In this document: positions 15,101-27,200 of the stretch, piece by piece
Numbering within the stretch: the first letter of the stretch is position 1
Layout: each line of letters opens with the position of its first letter
Source: Branchiostoma floridae
Taxonomy: Eukaryota; Chordata; Leptocardii; Amphioxiformes; Branchiostomatidae
Reading direction: 5' to 3'
Assembly: GCF_000003815.2 (NCBI RefSeq)
Contig: NC_049984.1
Location: 24,988,878 to 25,052,877, forward strand
DNA: 64,000 bases
Program-made: the position numbers and the translations under genes
The notes under the pieces: generated by a model
What the model was told of the DNA's origin: nothing
Database searches by the model: none
The model's input: only the letters and a program-made list of their open reading frames with translations

Positions 15101-15949
15101 CGCGCGCACAACATTCATGGCTTCCATATTGGGGCCACTTTTACAACTATCTAATAAACTTTTAAATTCACTTCTATAACTACATTCATGGCTACCTGGC
15201 TAGTGTCACTTCTACAAGTACAACCATTAGCCTACAACACAACATATTTGCCCATTTTGGTACTTTCTCGTCATGTTGACCATCTCCGATCTTGTTTTTT
15301 TTTTCTGAAATCAGGCAAAAATTAACGCGCGCGTTGATGTCATCCATAAAATTTACTTGCTGTGGCCTTACTATGATTTCTTTAAACAATGTGGTTCTCT
15401 CGTTGTGGTTAAATGAAGACTTGGAAAAAACTGTGTTCCGTCTTCCACTGCTTTAGATGCACAGTATCTATACATTCTTTAGCACTCTGGTAATAAAAAA
15501 AAATCAAAACCAAACTTACTGAGACAAAGTGCAGCAATGATAGTCTTCAGTCTCTGAGGCGCCTCGCAGTGTGGGAAGAACGGTTGTGCCACATACGAAG
15601 CAAAGGTCAGGGCTGAAATGGCCTCCGACGTCGGATTCCTTATCAAAAACTCCACCCAGAGAAACAAGAAAGCTGGGAGCTCTCCGAAACCTTCTAAGAT
15701 ATAGGCGTACCCCGCTCCCGACTTCGGTATAGAGAAGCCCAGTTCGAGGTAGCAGAGAGACCCGGCGATGGAGAAGGCACCACATGCCGCCCACACGATC
15801 AGCGACACCCCGATAGAACCGCTTCCGGCGAGCACACCTTTCGGCGAAATGAAAATCCCACCGCCTATGATCCCGCCTACGATCATACAGATCCCGTTGA
15901 AAAGCGTGATCTTTCTTTTGAGGGCTACCGTCTTCTTTTCAAGATCCAT
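3140..15949 (-). CDS. SLC7A9: SLC7 heteromeric amino-acid transporter light chain, b(0,+)AT-like, 10 coding exons
   Basis: Exons, first to last: 15520-15949, 12284-12409, 11163-11259, 10896-10940, 10209-10332, 9607-9710, 8371-8467, 4502-4651, 3676-3853, 3140-3207. Every junction is GT-AG and all phases close on 472 residues, near the usual 490 or so. Seen: a GGGIF version of the SLC7 substrate-binding GSGIF motif at residues 29-33; PFFPHC with Cys128 at the place of the cysteine that disulfide-bonds the SLC3 heavy chain; [38 protein letters not shown]. The first exon encodes about three membrane segments and twelve are expected overall. The family exchanges cationic and neutral amino acids across the plasma membrane with an SLC3 partner. 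The short C-terminus ([13 protein letters not shown]) recalls the b(0,+)AT tail, so SLC7A9 is preferred over LAT types; orthology is not proven. The exon 8 donor (AAG|GTCCAT) is weak but phase and alignment support it. Untranslated exons were not identified. Confidence 0.9.
3905..4080. repeat. Dispersed repeat, copy 1 (GGTCCAGGTCCGG-rich)
   Basis: A reverse-complement copy lies at 59196-59370, 55 kb away. Both have the block GGTACAGAAAATTCAGGTCC and end near a segment containing CAATGGTCCATTTCGCTAC and GTGGAGTATCCGAC. It sits in SLC7 intron 8. Confidence 0.65.
4713..5090. repeat. (TCCA)n tetranucleotide array
   Basis: About 380 bp of imperfect CCAT units with CCGT, CCTT and CCCT variants in SLC7 intron 7. 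It creates long open frames on both strands ([10 protein letters not shown] and the Asp/Gly/Trp/Met version) that are not genes. Confidence 0.97.
5696..7764 (-). CDS. Possible nested two-exon gene inside SLC7 intron 7, unknown product
   Basis: I do not recognise this product. Two open stretches on the minus strand join in phase. The first starts at an ATG at 7764 and reaches a strong donor (AAG|GTACGT) at 7423. The second starts after TTCACAG with its first base near 6445, has no in-frame ATG near its start, and stays open for about 248 codons to a stop at 5696. Both junctions are phase 0. The joined product would be about 360 residues: a Ser/Asn-rich start, a short hydrophobic stretch ([14 protein letters not shown]) at the end of exon 1, then a Pro/Thr/Ser-rich region with repeats (PQKPP twice, [10 protein letters not shown] twice). 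It shares the strand of the host gene and lies wholly in its intron. Alternatives are a chance GC-rich open frame or remains of a mobile element; the antisense 184-residue frame at 5844-6398 is probably its shadow. Confidence 0.35.
8048..8345. repeat. (TCCA)n array interrupted by a palindromic element
   Basis: A second CCAT array in the same SLC7 intron; its end is about 25 bp inside the donor of exon 7. It is split by the 81-bp palindromic insertion at 8082-8162. Confidence 0.96.
8082..8162. mobile_element. Palindromic MITE with 9-bp target duplication, copy 1
   Basis: Perfect arms of 34 bp start TAGCCTGAGTATCATCC and enclose a 13-bp loop. The element is flanked on both sides by ATCCATTCA, an exact 9-bp duplication of the TCCA array it landed in. 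Same family as 16574-16667. Confidence 0.85.
8570..8990. repeat. Four tandem units with paired octamer-like ATGCAAAT sites
   Basis: Units spaced about 118-130 bp each hold TTATGCAAAT followed about 15 bp later by its complement TTTGCATAA. The array lies in SLC7 intron 6. A further single unit lies near 34195-34235. Confidence 0.7.
9095..9412 (+). repeat. Dispersed repeat ending in AACCTTCTCGGCGAAGGTAA
   Basis: It contains CCCTGCAGTTCT, a GCTAGGG-GCCCAAA block twice, CATACAAACAGACAAACGC and the terminal hairpin CCTTC-GAAGG. Related copies are at 34200-34345, 41500-41792, 10060-10190 and 46000-46072. This looks like a LINE- or SINE-type 3' end; its 5' end is not defined. Confidence 0.55.
9460..9545 (-). 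repeat. GC-rich dispersed repeat (GCACCGGTGCAAATGTGACC)
   Basis: The reverse complement matches 22250-22330 and 48057-48150, with shared blocks for the GTAGGG and CGAATTTGTCCC segments. Confidence 0.55.
11410..11812. mobile_element. Element with perfect 36-bp terminal inverted repeats
   Basis: Arms 11410-11445 and 11777-11812 are exact complements beginning CTATACACCTTTCTCACGCG. The interior contains no coding frame. It lies in SLC7 intron 2, close to exon 3. Confidence 0.75.
12926..13130. mobile_element. Inverted-repeat element ending in GCAGGGTAACCTA
   Basis: Both ends carry the CCGCAGGGTAACCTA / TAGGTTACCCTGC pair, with TTGAAACCACC and its complement inside. Related copies are at 22960-23130 and 42350-42520. 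Confidence 0.65.
13941..13967. mobile_element. Degraded end of the TAGCCTG palindromic MITE family
   Basis: GGTAGAAATCGGACGGTACC and then CAGGCTA matches the right end of the element at 16574-16667 with a few changes. No matching left end was found. Confidence 0.5.
14395..14665. repeat. Dispersed repeat, TACTTGCTGTGGCCTAA family, copy 1
   Basis: It shares CATGGCTACC, TTTTGGTAC, GATGTCAT and CATAAAATTTACTTGCTG blocks, in the same order, with 15113-15370 and 25385-25625. In SLC7 intron 1. Confidence 0.6.
15113..15370. repeat. Dispersed repeat, TACTTGCTGTGGCCTAA family, copy 2
   Basis: Second copy of the repeat at 14395-14665, same orientation, just upstream of the donor side of SLC7 exon 1. 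Confidence 0.6.
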
Positions 15950-16573
15950 CGTACTGTTTTCGTCCGGTATTTACCGTTCTAGATAGAACCTGGCCGGGGG
16001 TGGAGGCACCAAGTTCTGTCTTACAAAAGGCGGGGAACCGGTCGGGTTTGTCACGCGACAACAACAGAGCTTGCTAGGGGCGGATCATAAATGGTTCAAC
16101 AGTGATGGGTAGGTGGTTGTCTGTAGAAAGTAACTTCACGTGTATTTCGGAAGTTTGTTCAGATATTGTTTTTGGTGTGTCTGTTTGTGGGTGTGTGTCA
16201 CAGTTTTTGTGACATAGTTGTGGTCAATATAACTTTAGAATCACTGGATCTGAGAATCCCCATTTGGGTTATTTTCTAGCAGATAAGTATTGTCTGAGTG
16301 CAATATTCTTGTAAAAGCAACAGTGTAATACACGCCAAGATTGTTATGTAACGTTGTGCAATACTACATGTACCAAAAAGTCGGATGCACACATAGAAGT
16401 TTTACCTTGCGCTCTCCAGAATTTTTAACTATTCTGATTAAGGGGTCGGCCTAGGTTTCTTCGTCTCTTAAACTCATCTTGTATGTTGATTTTAAATGTG
16501 TTGCGTTTATATGTCAATAAAGATGATATCAACCCCCCGTCATGATATTTGGTATGTATGTAGGTGTTAGGAA

Positions 16574-16667
16574 TAGCCTGGGTACCATCCGTATTGTACG
16601 TAAGATACGTATTTTTTTAGGTAGCGAGTGTAAGGAGCCCGGTAGAATACGGATGGTACCCAGGCTA
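16574..16667. mobile_element. Palindromic MITE with 9-bp target duplication, copy 2
   Basis: Arms of 22 bp begin TAGCCTGGGTACCATCC. The flanks are exact 9-bp duplications, TGTTAGGAA at 16565-16573 and 16668-16676. Confidence 0.85.
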
Positions 16668-17935
16668 TGTTAGGAACTGAGACGAAGGTCAATTTTTCGC
16701 CCCCTAGTATGTGGCCTTGGTACTACAGCAGAACATTTTTATTGGGGGGGGGGGGGGGGGCTTTTTGATGAGGAACGGGACCATGCATTGTCAAATGCGT
16801 AAGTATAAATATTCAATTAACGAATGGTCCCTTACAGATTTTTGTACTAATGTGTCAGGTTGATTTATTTATGTATCTATAATGGGGTTATAGCTTCCGG
16901 CAGGTGGTTTGAAAGTAAATCTAGGACAATATTCCCTTTGATCTTCCCCCATAATAAATACAGCTCGTCATGTCAATCATCCTCAAGACATAAAAGGCCA
17001 GGTTATCTTAATTATATGGATGGTATCCTCTGGGAACCAAAAAATGATGCGAGCGAGCGAATAAAAAAAGTTTGGGATGAAGCCATTTATGTTATAAACA
17101 GTCATATCATATTCAATCAACATTTCTTATTTCATCGATGGCATATTTACATGAATGTATGTGTATATAGAGTACAAAGTAAATAGTATTTTAAATGGTT
17201 TTGAACTGAAGCCTGTGGCTCGTCTTACTCTGTATAGCATTACAAATGTAATTATACAAAATTATGTACATCACAGATTAAACAAAGAACAAATTTAACC
17301 TTGTTGTGCGTGGTATGTTTATAGTAAAGGCGAGAACTATATACATATGAATATAACCTAGATATAACCCGAATACATGAAACACATGACTATTTAAAAA
17401 CTATTTGACTTAGTTTGCAATTATCCTGAAACACTGTCCAGTGCCTATTAATAGTCATGTAGTAAAAGTACATGTAAGTTTGTTTTGCACATCATTGAAG
17501 CATGTAAGATATTATTTTATCACATATATGAAGCATTTAAAATATTATTTCATCACATATATGATAGATTGGTTCCCTATCTGACTCTAACCAGATATTT
17601 AGGGCTATTGGAATATTGTTTTGCCACATCATATACAGGCAAGCAAAGGAATAGATAAACGTAATAATACAGGGCATACGGAAACCCTTTCTTACTACAG
17701 GAGGTAGAAGATAACTTGTGCCATAGTGAACTAATCACAGATGACGTTGGCAGTATTTATTCTTTTTTTTCTCTTTCTTTAAATATTATTGCTTTCGTCT
17801 GATAAATTAGTCAATTAATGGATTTCAATATACTATGAAAGAGATATAAGTGTAAGACAATAAACTGAATCTTACTTTTCGAAAGACTGAATGATTTCAT
17901 TTTGCTATTATCATATTTCAAAGGATATGTGTGGT

Positions 17936-18200
17936 TAAGGTGCTCTCTCACTGCACTTGCGTCACGCTTGCGTCACGCTTGCGTCACTGCGGGGTTTGAA
18001 AGTTACTCAACGAATTTCAGAGATAAAGAACGAATTTTCGGACTTTTTGTGTATTTTGTCGTCTTTTAAGTCATACTTTACGTATTACGAATTATCTTAA
18101 CTATAAAAAATCGAAGGAAAAAAACAAAACAGTGACGCAGTAAACGAATTACCCCGCAGTGATGCAAGCTTGACGCAAGTGCAGTGAGAGGGAACCTTTA
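17936..18200. mobile_element. Inverted-repeat element, TCTCACTGCACTTG family, copy 1
   Basis: The left end TAAGGTGCTCTCTCACTGCA matches the complement of the right end. The interior has AACGAATTTCAGAGATAAAG. Related copies are at 20425-20658 and 56244-56464. It ends 12 bp from the SLC34 stop codon, so it may form part of that 3' UTR. Confidence 0.7.
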
Positions 18201-18211
18201 CATTAAAGAAT

Positions 18212-21200
18212 TTACAACTGAGTGATTTCCATATTCTGTTCCTCAACAAAACCGGGATTGTCGACCTCGATTTTTTCACCATCGTCCTCTCCTTTCGCAC
18301 CTTTCTTCTTGCAGCACCCAGTCAAGATCCTATCATAAGGTTCAAGAGAGTGCAGGCCGAGGGGGAGAAAGTCCCATGTCCGGAGTTTCTTAGGGAGCCA
18401 GTTTGGACGTTTTGTTTGTATTATGTTGATGACAATAACGACCAAAGCGAGGACCAATACTGGCACGCCAACACCCACAAGCACCTGCCACCCGGCGACA
18501 GACAGTCCGAAAATTGCCGCAGGAAATAGGAAGAACATCAGGATCAAGTAGACGCCGGCGAACCAGCGGTACTTGGCTGTGGTGTTGCCGAGCTTCTTGG
18601 CCAAACCGATGGGAACGTTCCTGAGAGGAGGTATGGGGTACCACAGGATGATCCCGGACACGTTGAAGAAGAAATGACACAGCGCCAGCTGAAGAGACCT
18701 GACCAGACCGTCTCCGGAAGAGGCCAGGGCGGCCAGGATGGCGGTGGTGGTGGTGCCGATGTTGGCCCCGAGAGTCAGAGGGTACGCCCGCTTGAGGTTG
18801 ACCACGCCGATGGCGATGAGAGGGGTGAGGGCGGAGGTGAAGATGGAGCTACTCTGCACCAGGAACGTCATGCCAGCGCCGAGGATGATGATCAGATATC
18901 TGTGAAATAAACACAATAAACAGCATGAAATTACACAATAATATGAATGCCACTGACAAGAACTTACGAGACAGCATGAAGCGTTTTCGCTGTTGAAACA
19001 AGAGATGTTAATGTTCGAACTTTGGAACATGGTCTGATTCTTGTTCTTCATTATTTTACCCTCGTGTCACATGACCTGTGTGACCTTCCACTTCTGAGCT
19101 GATACAAAATGGCGGATGCTGTTTGAATGTCTTCCCACCCATAGACGCTATTAAAATAGTGTGTACCGTTCTTAATTGCCGATACTAAAGTCATTACTCT
19201 TTTGTGGTTTAGCAGTGTTTTATTACCCATTTAGTAGCGAGTAGTTTGTTTCTACCAAAGCATCAATTAGTAGGACTGCTACGCATGCAGATATGGAAAG
19301 TAAGAGGTTTTTGGAAAACTGACAAACTTTATGGAAGCTACTAAAACATTGTATGAAAAATAGATCTACGGAGATGTATAGACAAATATCATGTCATATT
19401 TACCCGGTCAGATATTTGCCAACTTTGGTGGGCAGCTCGGCGTGGACAGCCTTTTTGATGACCTTGGCGAGGGCGCCCTTCAGGATGCTGTGCAGAAGTT
19501 TGACGATACAGGCGAGACAGATGCACAGGATCAGCAGGGCAGCCACCAGGAGGATCACCCCCACGATGGTGTCATTCCACAGGTTCACCTGGGCAAACAG
19601 GTACTGACCTGGAACAGACAACAGTTCAAACGTCAGCATGGTTTCAGAAACTAGACATCATTGTGTTTTACAAGTACCGACCTGAAACAGCCAACAGTTC
19701 AAACGTGTTGGGAAGCATGTGTACACAACGACAGGCAATCTATTGGAAATTTGTACTTTCTTTCCATCTCAGAAACTAGGTATCATTGCCTCTTACCACG
19801 TCATTGGTCTTACAAGTACAGATCTAAAACAGTAAAAATTCCAAACATTCTAGGGTGACTAACCTGTACAAATGCGGATTGTGTAATACGCGCCAAATGG
19901 TGGTTATACCGGCTATACATAGATGTAAATTTAGATACCACAAACGTCCCTGCTTTTTCGATGCCAGAAACGTTCACCATGGACCATTGAGTTTTACAAA
20001 AGAGGAGTAGCAATTTTATATTTCATCAACTTTATTTAGGCAAAAGGAGAAAACTCCCTACAAATGCTAATAGTTGATATTTATCATGCAAGATTATGAT
20101 GAAAAATTTGCATTCAGTAAAGCATTTGCACATTAATGCCATACTCGCAATGGTATCACATAATAATTTTTGTGTTTAAGTTGGAATTTGAATTCATATT
20201 CTTACATTTATGTTTCCATTCGCTGGTGGTGACGTTTTCTGTGATGGTCCAGTTGTTGGCGCCGTTGCTGAAGAAGTTCACCTAACAAACAAACATAGAG
20301 CTGCATCAATTAACAAATCATTATCAAAGGCCAACTTCCACAAGTTAAAAGTGCTTATTGTTTGTTATGACTACTCTCTCCCGTCACAGCCAGGGGATTC
20401 CATAGGCTAAATCCCAAGGGTCTGTAAAGGTGGTATCTCACTGCACTTGGGACACCGGTGCGGCACTGCGGGGTTCGGAAGATAACGAATTTCAGAGATA
20501 AAGAAGAATTTTCTTACGTTTTATGTATATTGTTACGCAATATCTGAATTACGAAAAATCGCCGAAAGTAACACATCAATCTGCGAAATAACACAACAAC
20601 GCCAGTGAATGGGCCCCGCAGTGCCGCACCGGCGTCTCAAGTGTTAGATACCACCTTAATCGCCTTTTGACCTCAATACGATAGTAAATTCCCCAGTTAC
20701 GGCCATTACACTGTACGATATGAACCACACACATGGGAAGAGTCATGGGGCCGCCATTTAAGGTCAATTGAGAGAGTACTCATTTTCACCTGAGTGAAAT
20801 GAGGAAATTCGTGTGAAGTGCCTTTCCCAAGTGCACAACGTCGAAGCATATCAGGCGACTCGAACCCAGTACCTCTGGGCCTTGAGCCAGTCACACACTA
20901 CGCGACGCCACTGACCTTAGTGTAAGACACTGCTTAATCTTCTGTACCTTACAGCAATATATCCATCTCAAGGATCGTACACTTGCAACAGACTTAAGAT
21001 AAAGTCTTAAGAAAAAATTTCTTCAAGAGAAAAAGAAGAAGTGAACTTTGCCTACCTGCTCCACAGTTGTGTTGACCATAACCAGAGGACCAGTCTTGCA
21101 GTACCGCTTTAGTAGACTCTGTTCCGCCGCACCTTCCTCGTTCTGGGCGATGTCGGTGATGACTCCCTTGTCAATCTGAAACGTAGACATGCCGAATTCC

Positions 21201-24200
21201 ATGTTAACTATGTACCACATCAACAGCTAGCTAGGCTAATAAAGCCATCAACAAGACATCATGCATACTAGTACATACATCAACGACCGGAGGTCGGGAC
21301 AAGGCTAGTACATATTTCACCCCATAGAGCCCTATCTGACATAACTTGCTCTAGGTTCTCAAAATCATTACCAGAGTCTCTAGTTAAAGTGTCCGTAAAA
21401 GTCAAACTTCTGCAATGCACCCGACCCATTGGTTTCCATAGAAGAACAGACGACACTATTCCTGTTTTGCTCGGCAACAGTATCACGCAAATTTTACCCT
21501 TCGGTGGGTCAGTTTCTGAGATAGCTGTGGAAGATTTCCATATATGATTTTGAATTTGGCATGTTGAGTCCCAGATATGTTCTGTGCTCTGTGAAGTAAC
21601 TTTGTGTAAGTCCCATCTAATCTGTTCTGGAGTTGACAAGTAAGTGTCCAGGTTTCAGCGCCATCTAGTAACAAGACATCAATTTTCGCCGTTTTCGACC
21701 ATGACTGCAAACCATGCAAAGATGCTACAAGATGAGCAAAATGTATGACTTAAGTTGCCCCAAAGGATATCTGAAAACGGCCAATAATGTCGTAGAATGA
21801 CAAAGTCAATTCAAATATCAAAGAAGATGCGAAAGAGCACAAATGAAGAATCTACTGTTCGGCATCATAGTGGTGTGTTTAGTCATTAGTTCTTGAAACC
21901 TTCCTGAAGTTAATGCTGATCATAATAATCATGTTATTGCCACCACAATTCATGTCTGAAATATAGGTTTAGACTACCTAGCTTCACTTTCAACAAATAA
22001 TAAAGACAAACACAATACGAACTGAAAGAAAAAGTTACCTCCACAATCAGCTTGGTGAAGGGCTCGGTGATGACCTTCAGAAGCTTGATCTCACCAACAT
22101 TGCTGAATTCGAAGGAGTTCACGATTACGCTCGACAGTCGGAACAGGTAGTGGGATGCAGCCTGGAAACAAGAAACAATGTTTATTGTGACAATCTATAA
22201 GTGTATGGCGTGTTTCTGTCATGAGTTGTGTAGTTTATGCTATAGCCACATTTGCACCGGTACCCGTAGGGGCTATACATAACCCCGACCGGGCCCCGAA
22301 GCCACGAATTTGTCCCGATGGACCGGCGGATACCTATCCATGTATTCACCATTAGCGCACGACGCCTATTTGTTACCAGGTCCAGAGTTGAATTTAAGTT
22401 GGAATTAACCGGGTCTCATCTCCATACCGGGGACCCGCCGGACAATTTGGCTGAATGAAAAGTATGATGAAAAGAAAAAAAAAACACACACACACACACA
22501 AAAAAACGTAAAAAACACAGTTATTAGCATACTTTGTGTATATTTCTTTATAATCAGTTTTATTTTCGTTACAACGAAAAGCCCGGCCGAGCCCCAGTTT
22601 GGAAATGTGAGATGATCCGTAAAATTGGCTACTATCGTATAATCCTTTGTTTTTACTTTACGGCGAAATTCGAAGTAATACTATGTTATTGTCAAAATTA
22701 ATACAATGGACATTAGGTAACCCACCTCCAATGGCAGAAGGATGATGACACACAGCCAGTTGAACATGTCGTGGATCGTGGCGCCGGCGAACGCCCTGCG
22801 GAACTCGTTCTTGTCGCCAGAGTGCCCCAGTGAGACGATGGTGTTGGTGACCGAGGTGCCGATGTTGGCCCCCATGACGATATAGATGGACTGTTCCACT
22901 TCCAATACTGTGGTTAAAGTAGACAGTGGAGTCAGCTTTGATCAACGGTGACTGTGTTAGGGCGCATTCCCACTTTGTGCGAAATCCTTTATCCGCGAGG
23001 TAACCTATATCCATTGTTTTAAAACTGGGCATCACTACATAGGGATATCAAGTCGACAGACGGTAGTTTAAGACTGCAATATCTTGAAAAATATTGCAAA
23101 TTGAAACCACCTTCCGTCGAACTAATATCAGTTAATACCCTGTTAAAAAAAAAATACAGATACAACTAGCGTTGTATGCAAGTGCGTATGTGTTGCGTAT
23201 TGAATTTTTTTGTATTGAAGAAGTCATTTTTAAAGTAGACCTATCGTTATATCGTTGTGAAGCCTGATTGTCGAAACGAAAAAGGCTAGCTAAGGCAAAA
23301 ATGTAAATACGCACTTATACGCACAAAGTGTGAACGTGTGTCAATTTCAGCAGACTTATGGCAATACTGTAGGAGGTATTATTTTTAGTAGCAATAATCA
23401 TTAAGTTTAAGGGGTACTGTAAAAGGAAAATCGCAAAAATTATTTTATTGTATCATATTGTATTGTTTCTTGTTATGAATTCTTTGTATGTTCGTCCGCA
23501 TTTTTGTAGGTTCTGCCGCTATCAGCCCAAAGCTGCCTAGGCAGACCCTTGTAATGACTTGTCTCATCGTCAATAAAGTCAAAGTCTTAGTGAACTTACT
23601 TCCGGCACCGACCATGGACACGACGATGGAGGTTGATGTGGAGGAGCTCTGCACCAGAACCGTTACCAAAACACCGATCATCAACCCGCAAACAGGGTTC
23701 CTCAACAACTCATTCTGGGCAAACAGCTCGCCGGCAGCTTTACCTCCTGGAGAAAAAAGCACAATCTTATATTCTTCTAACTCGAAAGTTAGCTTCTATA
23801 ACGTCAGTCTTGTACAACGTAACTTTTAGTAATTACGTAAGTGGTTCATAGACTACGACTATAAATTGTTCTCATGTTTGTATGCAATCAACCAAAGCAA
23901 AGGTTATGCTGTTCCGTTAATAGCTCCGTCAGCTGCAGGTTAATGATTCACTGGATAATAAAATTATTTACACAAAACACAGTATTTCAAGCTAAGCCGA
24001 CGTTGCAGTAACTGTCAGGGTGGCATTGTCTAAGAGACTTGTTATACTTCATACTGCAGCTAGGTGTCGCTGTTGCAGTGCGAAGAATGCGGCCCCATAC
24101 ATGCCTTCTTCGGTCATGAACCATGATGAGGGGGGGGGGGGGGGGGTACCAACTCAGTATCGCCTTAAAGGAACTTAACAGACACTCATGGAAACATCGA

Positions 24201-27200
24201 GTTAGGTGAAATCATTTCGTTCTGTATTTTAGTATAAAGAGCTTTGTTATGTCGCTATAGCTATGTTGTTCTGTAGAAAGTTTGCTTACCCAAGAGTCTG
24301 AAGGCGCTGCTGAGGAAGTCCAGTGAACAGATGAACATGTAGAGTAGCCCGAGTAGCAGGACCGGCTTCAGGAACCACAGCACCACGCGTTCAACCTTCC
24401 CACATGTGGTCAGTTCTGCACAAAAATTTCAAAGAAAATACCATTCAGTCAAATCCCTCCCATGCATTTGGAACCGCACTGTAAATACATCAATGTATGG
24501 TGTATATATAGATATGTAAGAATTTACGTTTGGGATCGCATCTGTAAACAGCGACACCTATCGTGCAGTGCAATGTACGTTAGCCAGAATTGCCCTGAGG
24601 AACTTAAACTTGGTTCTGTACAAGGAATCTTGCTTGTTATTCAGCCCTGTTACAACGCAAATCTAGATCTGTCTGTACTTTGCATGTGGCTCTGTTAAAA
24701 TAAGTTAAAAAAGTTTGAGCGCGCACTTAACGCTTGCCACATTGTCCTCGTCTGTCCGAAAGCGAATTCAATATAAAAAAAAATCTAACGTTGCACCATC
24801 GACTCAATCGTGCTGGTTGTTCCTCATTTGATTTGTTTGATTGATTCCATAAATAGATACCGTTCTGTGCGTATCCGTTTTTGGCGTCCTTTGTTTTTCG
24901 ACGGACAGTAAACGTAAGGCCTCAACAACTCCCATATCGTTAGCATTTCGACTAAAAGACTTTTAAATTATCTTCGAGATAGCACTAGTCCTGTTGCTAG
25001 TGACCTATTTACCTGTAAAACTTTTAAGTCACTAGCAACAGGACTAAAACACTTTGGCATTAGGCACACTAAATGACTGGAGCTGACCTGCGCCCAGTTA
25101 GTCTGTACAAAGTTGACGCGTGCTTTGTCTGTACAAAGTTCACCCAATCCTGTATTTCTATTGGCTACTTGAGACTGAATGCAGAGTGCGTGCGTTTTGT
25201 TTGGCTGATTAGCATATTTACAACCAGACATGCGCATGAGCATAGTTGTATTGCGTACCTTAATACGTGGGCAAAACATAACTTGGAATGTCTTTAAATC
25301 ACTACATAGTGAGATGTGGTAACAACTCACAAAAATTACACTGCTGACATATTCTACGAACAGGTATCACTTGCCAAGCTGGCAACTACATTCATGGCTT
25401 CCATATTCAAATTGGTAGCACTTTTACAACTATCGAACAAGTTTCACTTCTGTAACTATAGTCATGGCTACCTCCCTAGTGTCACTTCTACAAGCATGAT
25501 TACTAGGCTACAACACAACCGTGTTTGCCTATTTTGGTCTATCTGACCAACCCCGATTTTTTTCTGAAATCAGGCTCTAATTAATGCGCGCGCTGGTCAT
25601 CCATAAAATTTATTTGCTGTGGCCTAAGTAAAATCAATGACTGTGTCCAAGGGTCAGGTGGACTGATTGTAGCTCGTGATTCCGCCCCTACTAAGAGGAT
25701 CATCCGCATGTCATCCGGGACCATGTCACGCGCGTTCTAAAGGTCGCGGCTGAATCGACCTGTCCATTGGTCATTTTGAATTACGTAACGTACTATATTT
25801 GAACAGTTGTGCTGACCTAAGCCTGACACAGGGCACCTCTGTCCTTTGACAGAAAGACAAAGCCTCGGCAAACACTTACAACAACTTGAAATTTATTACT
25901 TTGAGACGATATATGGTTGTCAATATTGACAAACACACCACAACAGACAGACGATTGAAGCCTTGACCGTCAAATCTATGGGTCACTTCAGCAATTGTAC
26001 AAAAGTAGCGGGTTCCGCACTGGTGTTCCAGTGCTGAATCAACGGGTCTAGTCGGCTTAAGCACTAGCTGGGCGCCCAGTGCTGAAGAAAGTTTAGCATT
26101 GTAAGAAAGTTCACCACTGGGTTTCCAGTGCTGAATGGCTTTTCTAGTGCTGAAGCTCCTGAAGCACTGGCATTCTCAGCGCTTTTGAAGACGAAAGTTG
26201 GGAATTATAAATGTTTGGGACAGAGAAACTGAAGCTCTCCCTCGCACCGAGCCAAACCAGTTGAGGTTGTGGCAATCACAGTGAACTGGTGCGTACCTCC
26301 TGCACGTGATGAGCACGTGAACGACGGAATGTACCATTATTTCAATAAAGGTACATTTTTTCTTTACATATTTTTTCCTTCCAAGTTGAAAATTTACATT
26401 GGCTCATGCATGCTATTCTTAATTGCAAGTGAAGTATTTGGTATATCTCGTACAGTTTCGTACAGTGATTGACAGCATCTGTGTTGGCCTATTTTCGTTG
26501 TACTACTTTCAGGCAACCCCACCTACCTACTGTTTGCATAAGACCACGGCTATGCTGGTGGCTTGAGCATCGCTATTGCACGCACCAAGAAGTCCAGCTT
26601 GTATGTTTGCTATGTGCTTTGTGAAGAATGCTGCCACAGCAAATATGTTCCGCTGCCCTACCACCACAAACCACACATGGAGTGTTTGCTTTCTTTCTTT
26701 CTTACCACCGCTCCAATCTTGGCGCACCTATAGACAACTTTTAGCATCTGTGGCGCAATCGGTAAGGTGTTTAAGACCCCAGAGGTAACGGGTTCGAAGC
26801 CGCTGATTTGCCCCAATGTTGTGCCCTTGGGAAAGGCACTTTACACGACTTTCTTCACTTCACTCAGGTAAAAATGAGTACCTAGATTCGGTTAGGGCCG
26901 TACCTCGGATAGGAAGTACGTTAAATGGAGGTCCCCTACCACCCCTTACAGTTTGAATATGTTTCAATACGCGACGAACGGTGTAACGTTATATGTTACA
27001 GTTCGAACTCAACCACCTCAAACCAACGACGCCGAAGTTCTAGCCAGAATTTCGTCACATGTTCGTCAATGATCATGAAAACAAGGGAGGAGGCAAGGAA
27101 TCGTGTAATAAGCCTACCAATCTTCAAGAGGCAGTTTTGCTTACTTTTTTACTTTTCTGGTCACTGGGTCCTCTTAGTACAGCAAACGCAGTTATATTTA

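Larger units (their letters stand above)
15950..18211. other. Intergenic region between SLC7 (5' end) and SLC34 (3' end)
   Basis: Both flanking genes are on the minus strand, so this holds the SLC7 promoter side and the SLC34 3' side. No gene is seen. It contains the MITE at 16574-16667, a poly-G run near 16743-16760, an inverted-repeat element at 17936-18200, and TTTATT (AATAAA on the minus strand) near 17758. Confidence 0.6.

Noticed and set aside
16743-16760. Poly-G runs here and near 24129, 50470 and 62149 as G-quadruplex regulators
   Set aside because: Simple homopolymers in introns or intergenic DNA, whose length is unreliable in assemblies.
18674-18910. Antisense frames over the SLC34 last exon, and the matching ones at 33286-33628
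   Set aside because: They are shadows of strongly conserved coding sequence in the other strand.
26745-26810. tRNA gene
   Set aside because: A- and B-box-like blocks are present, but the sequence continues into a tail shared with other copies, as in a SINE.
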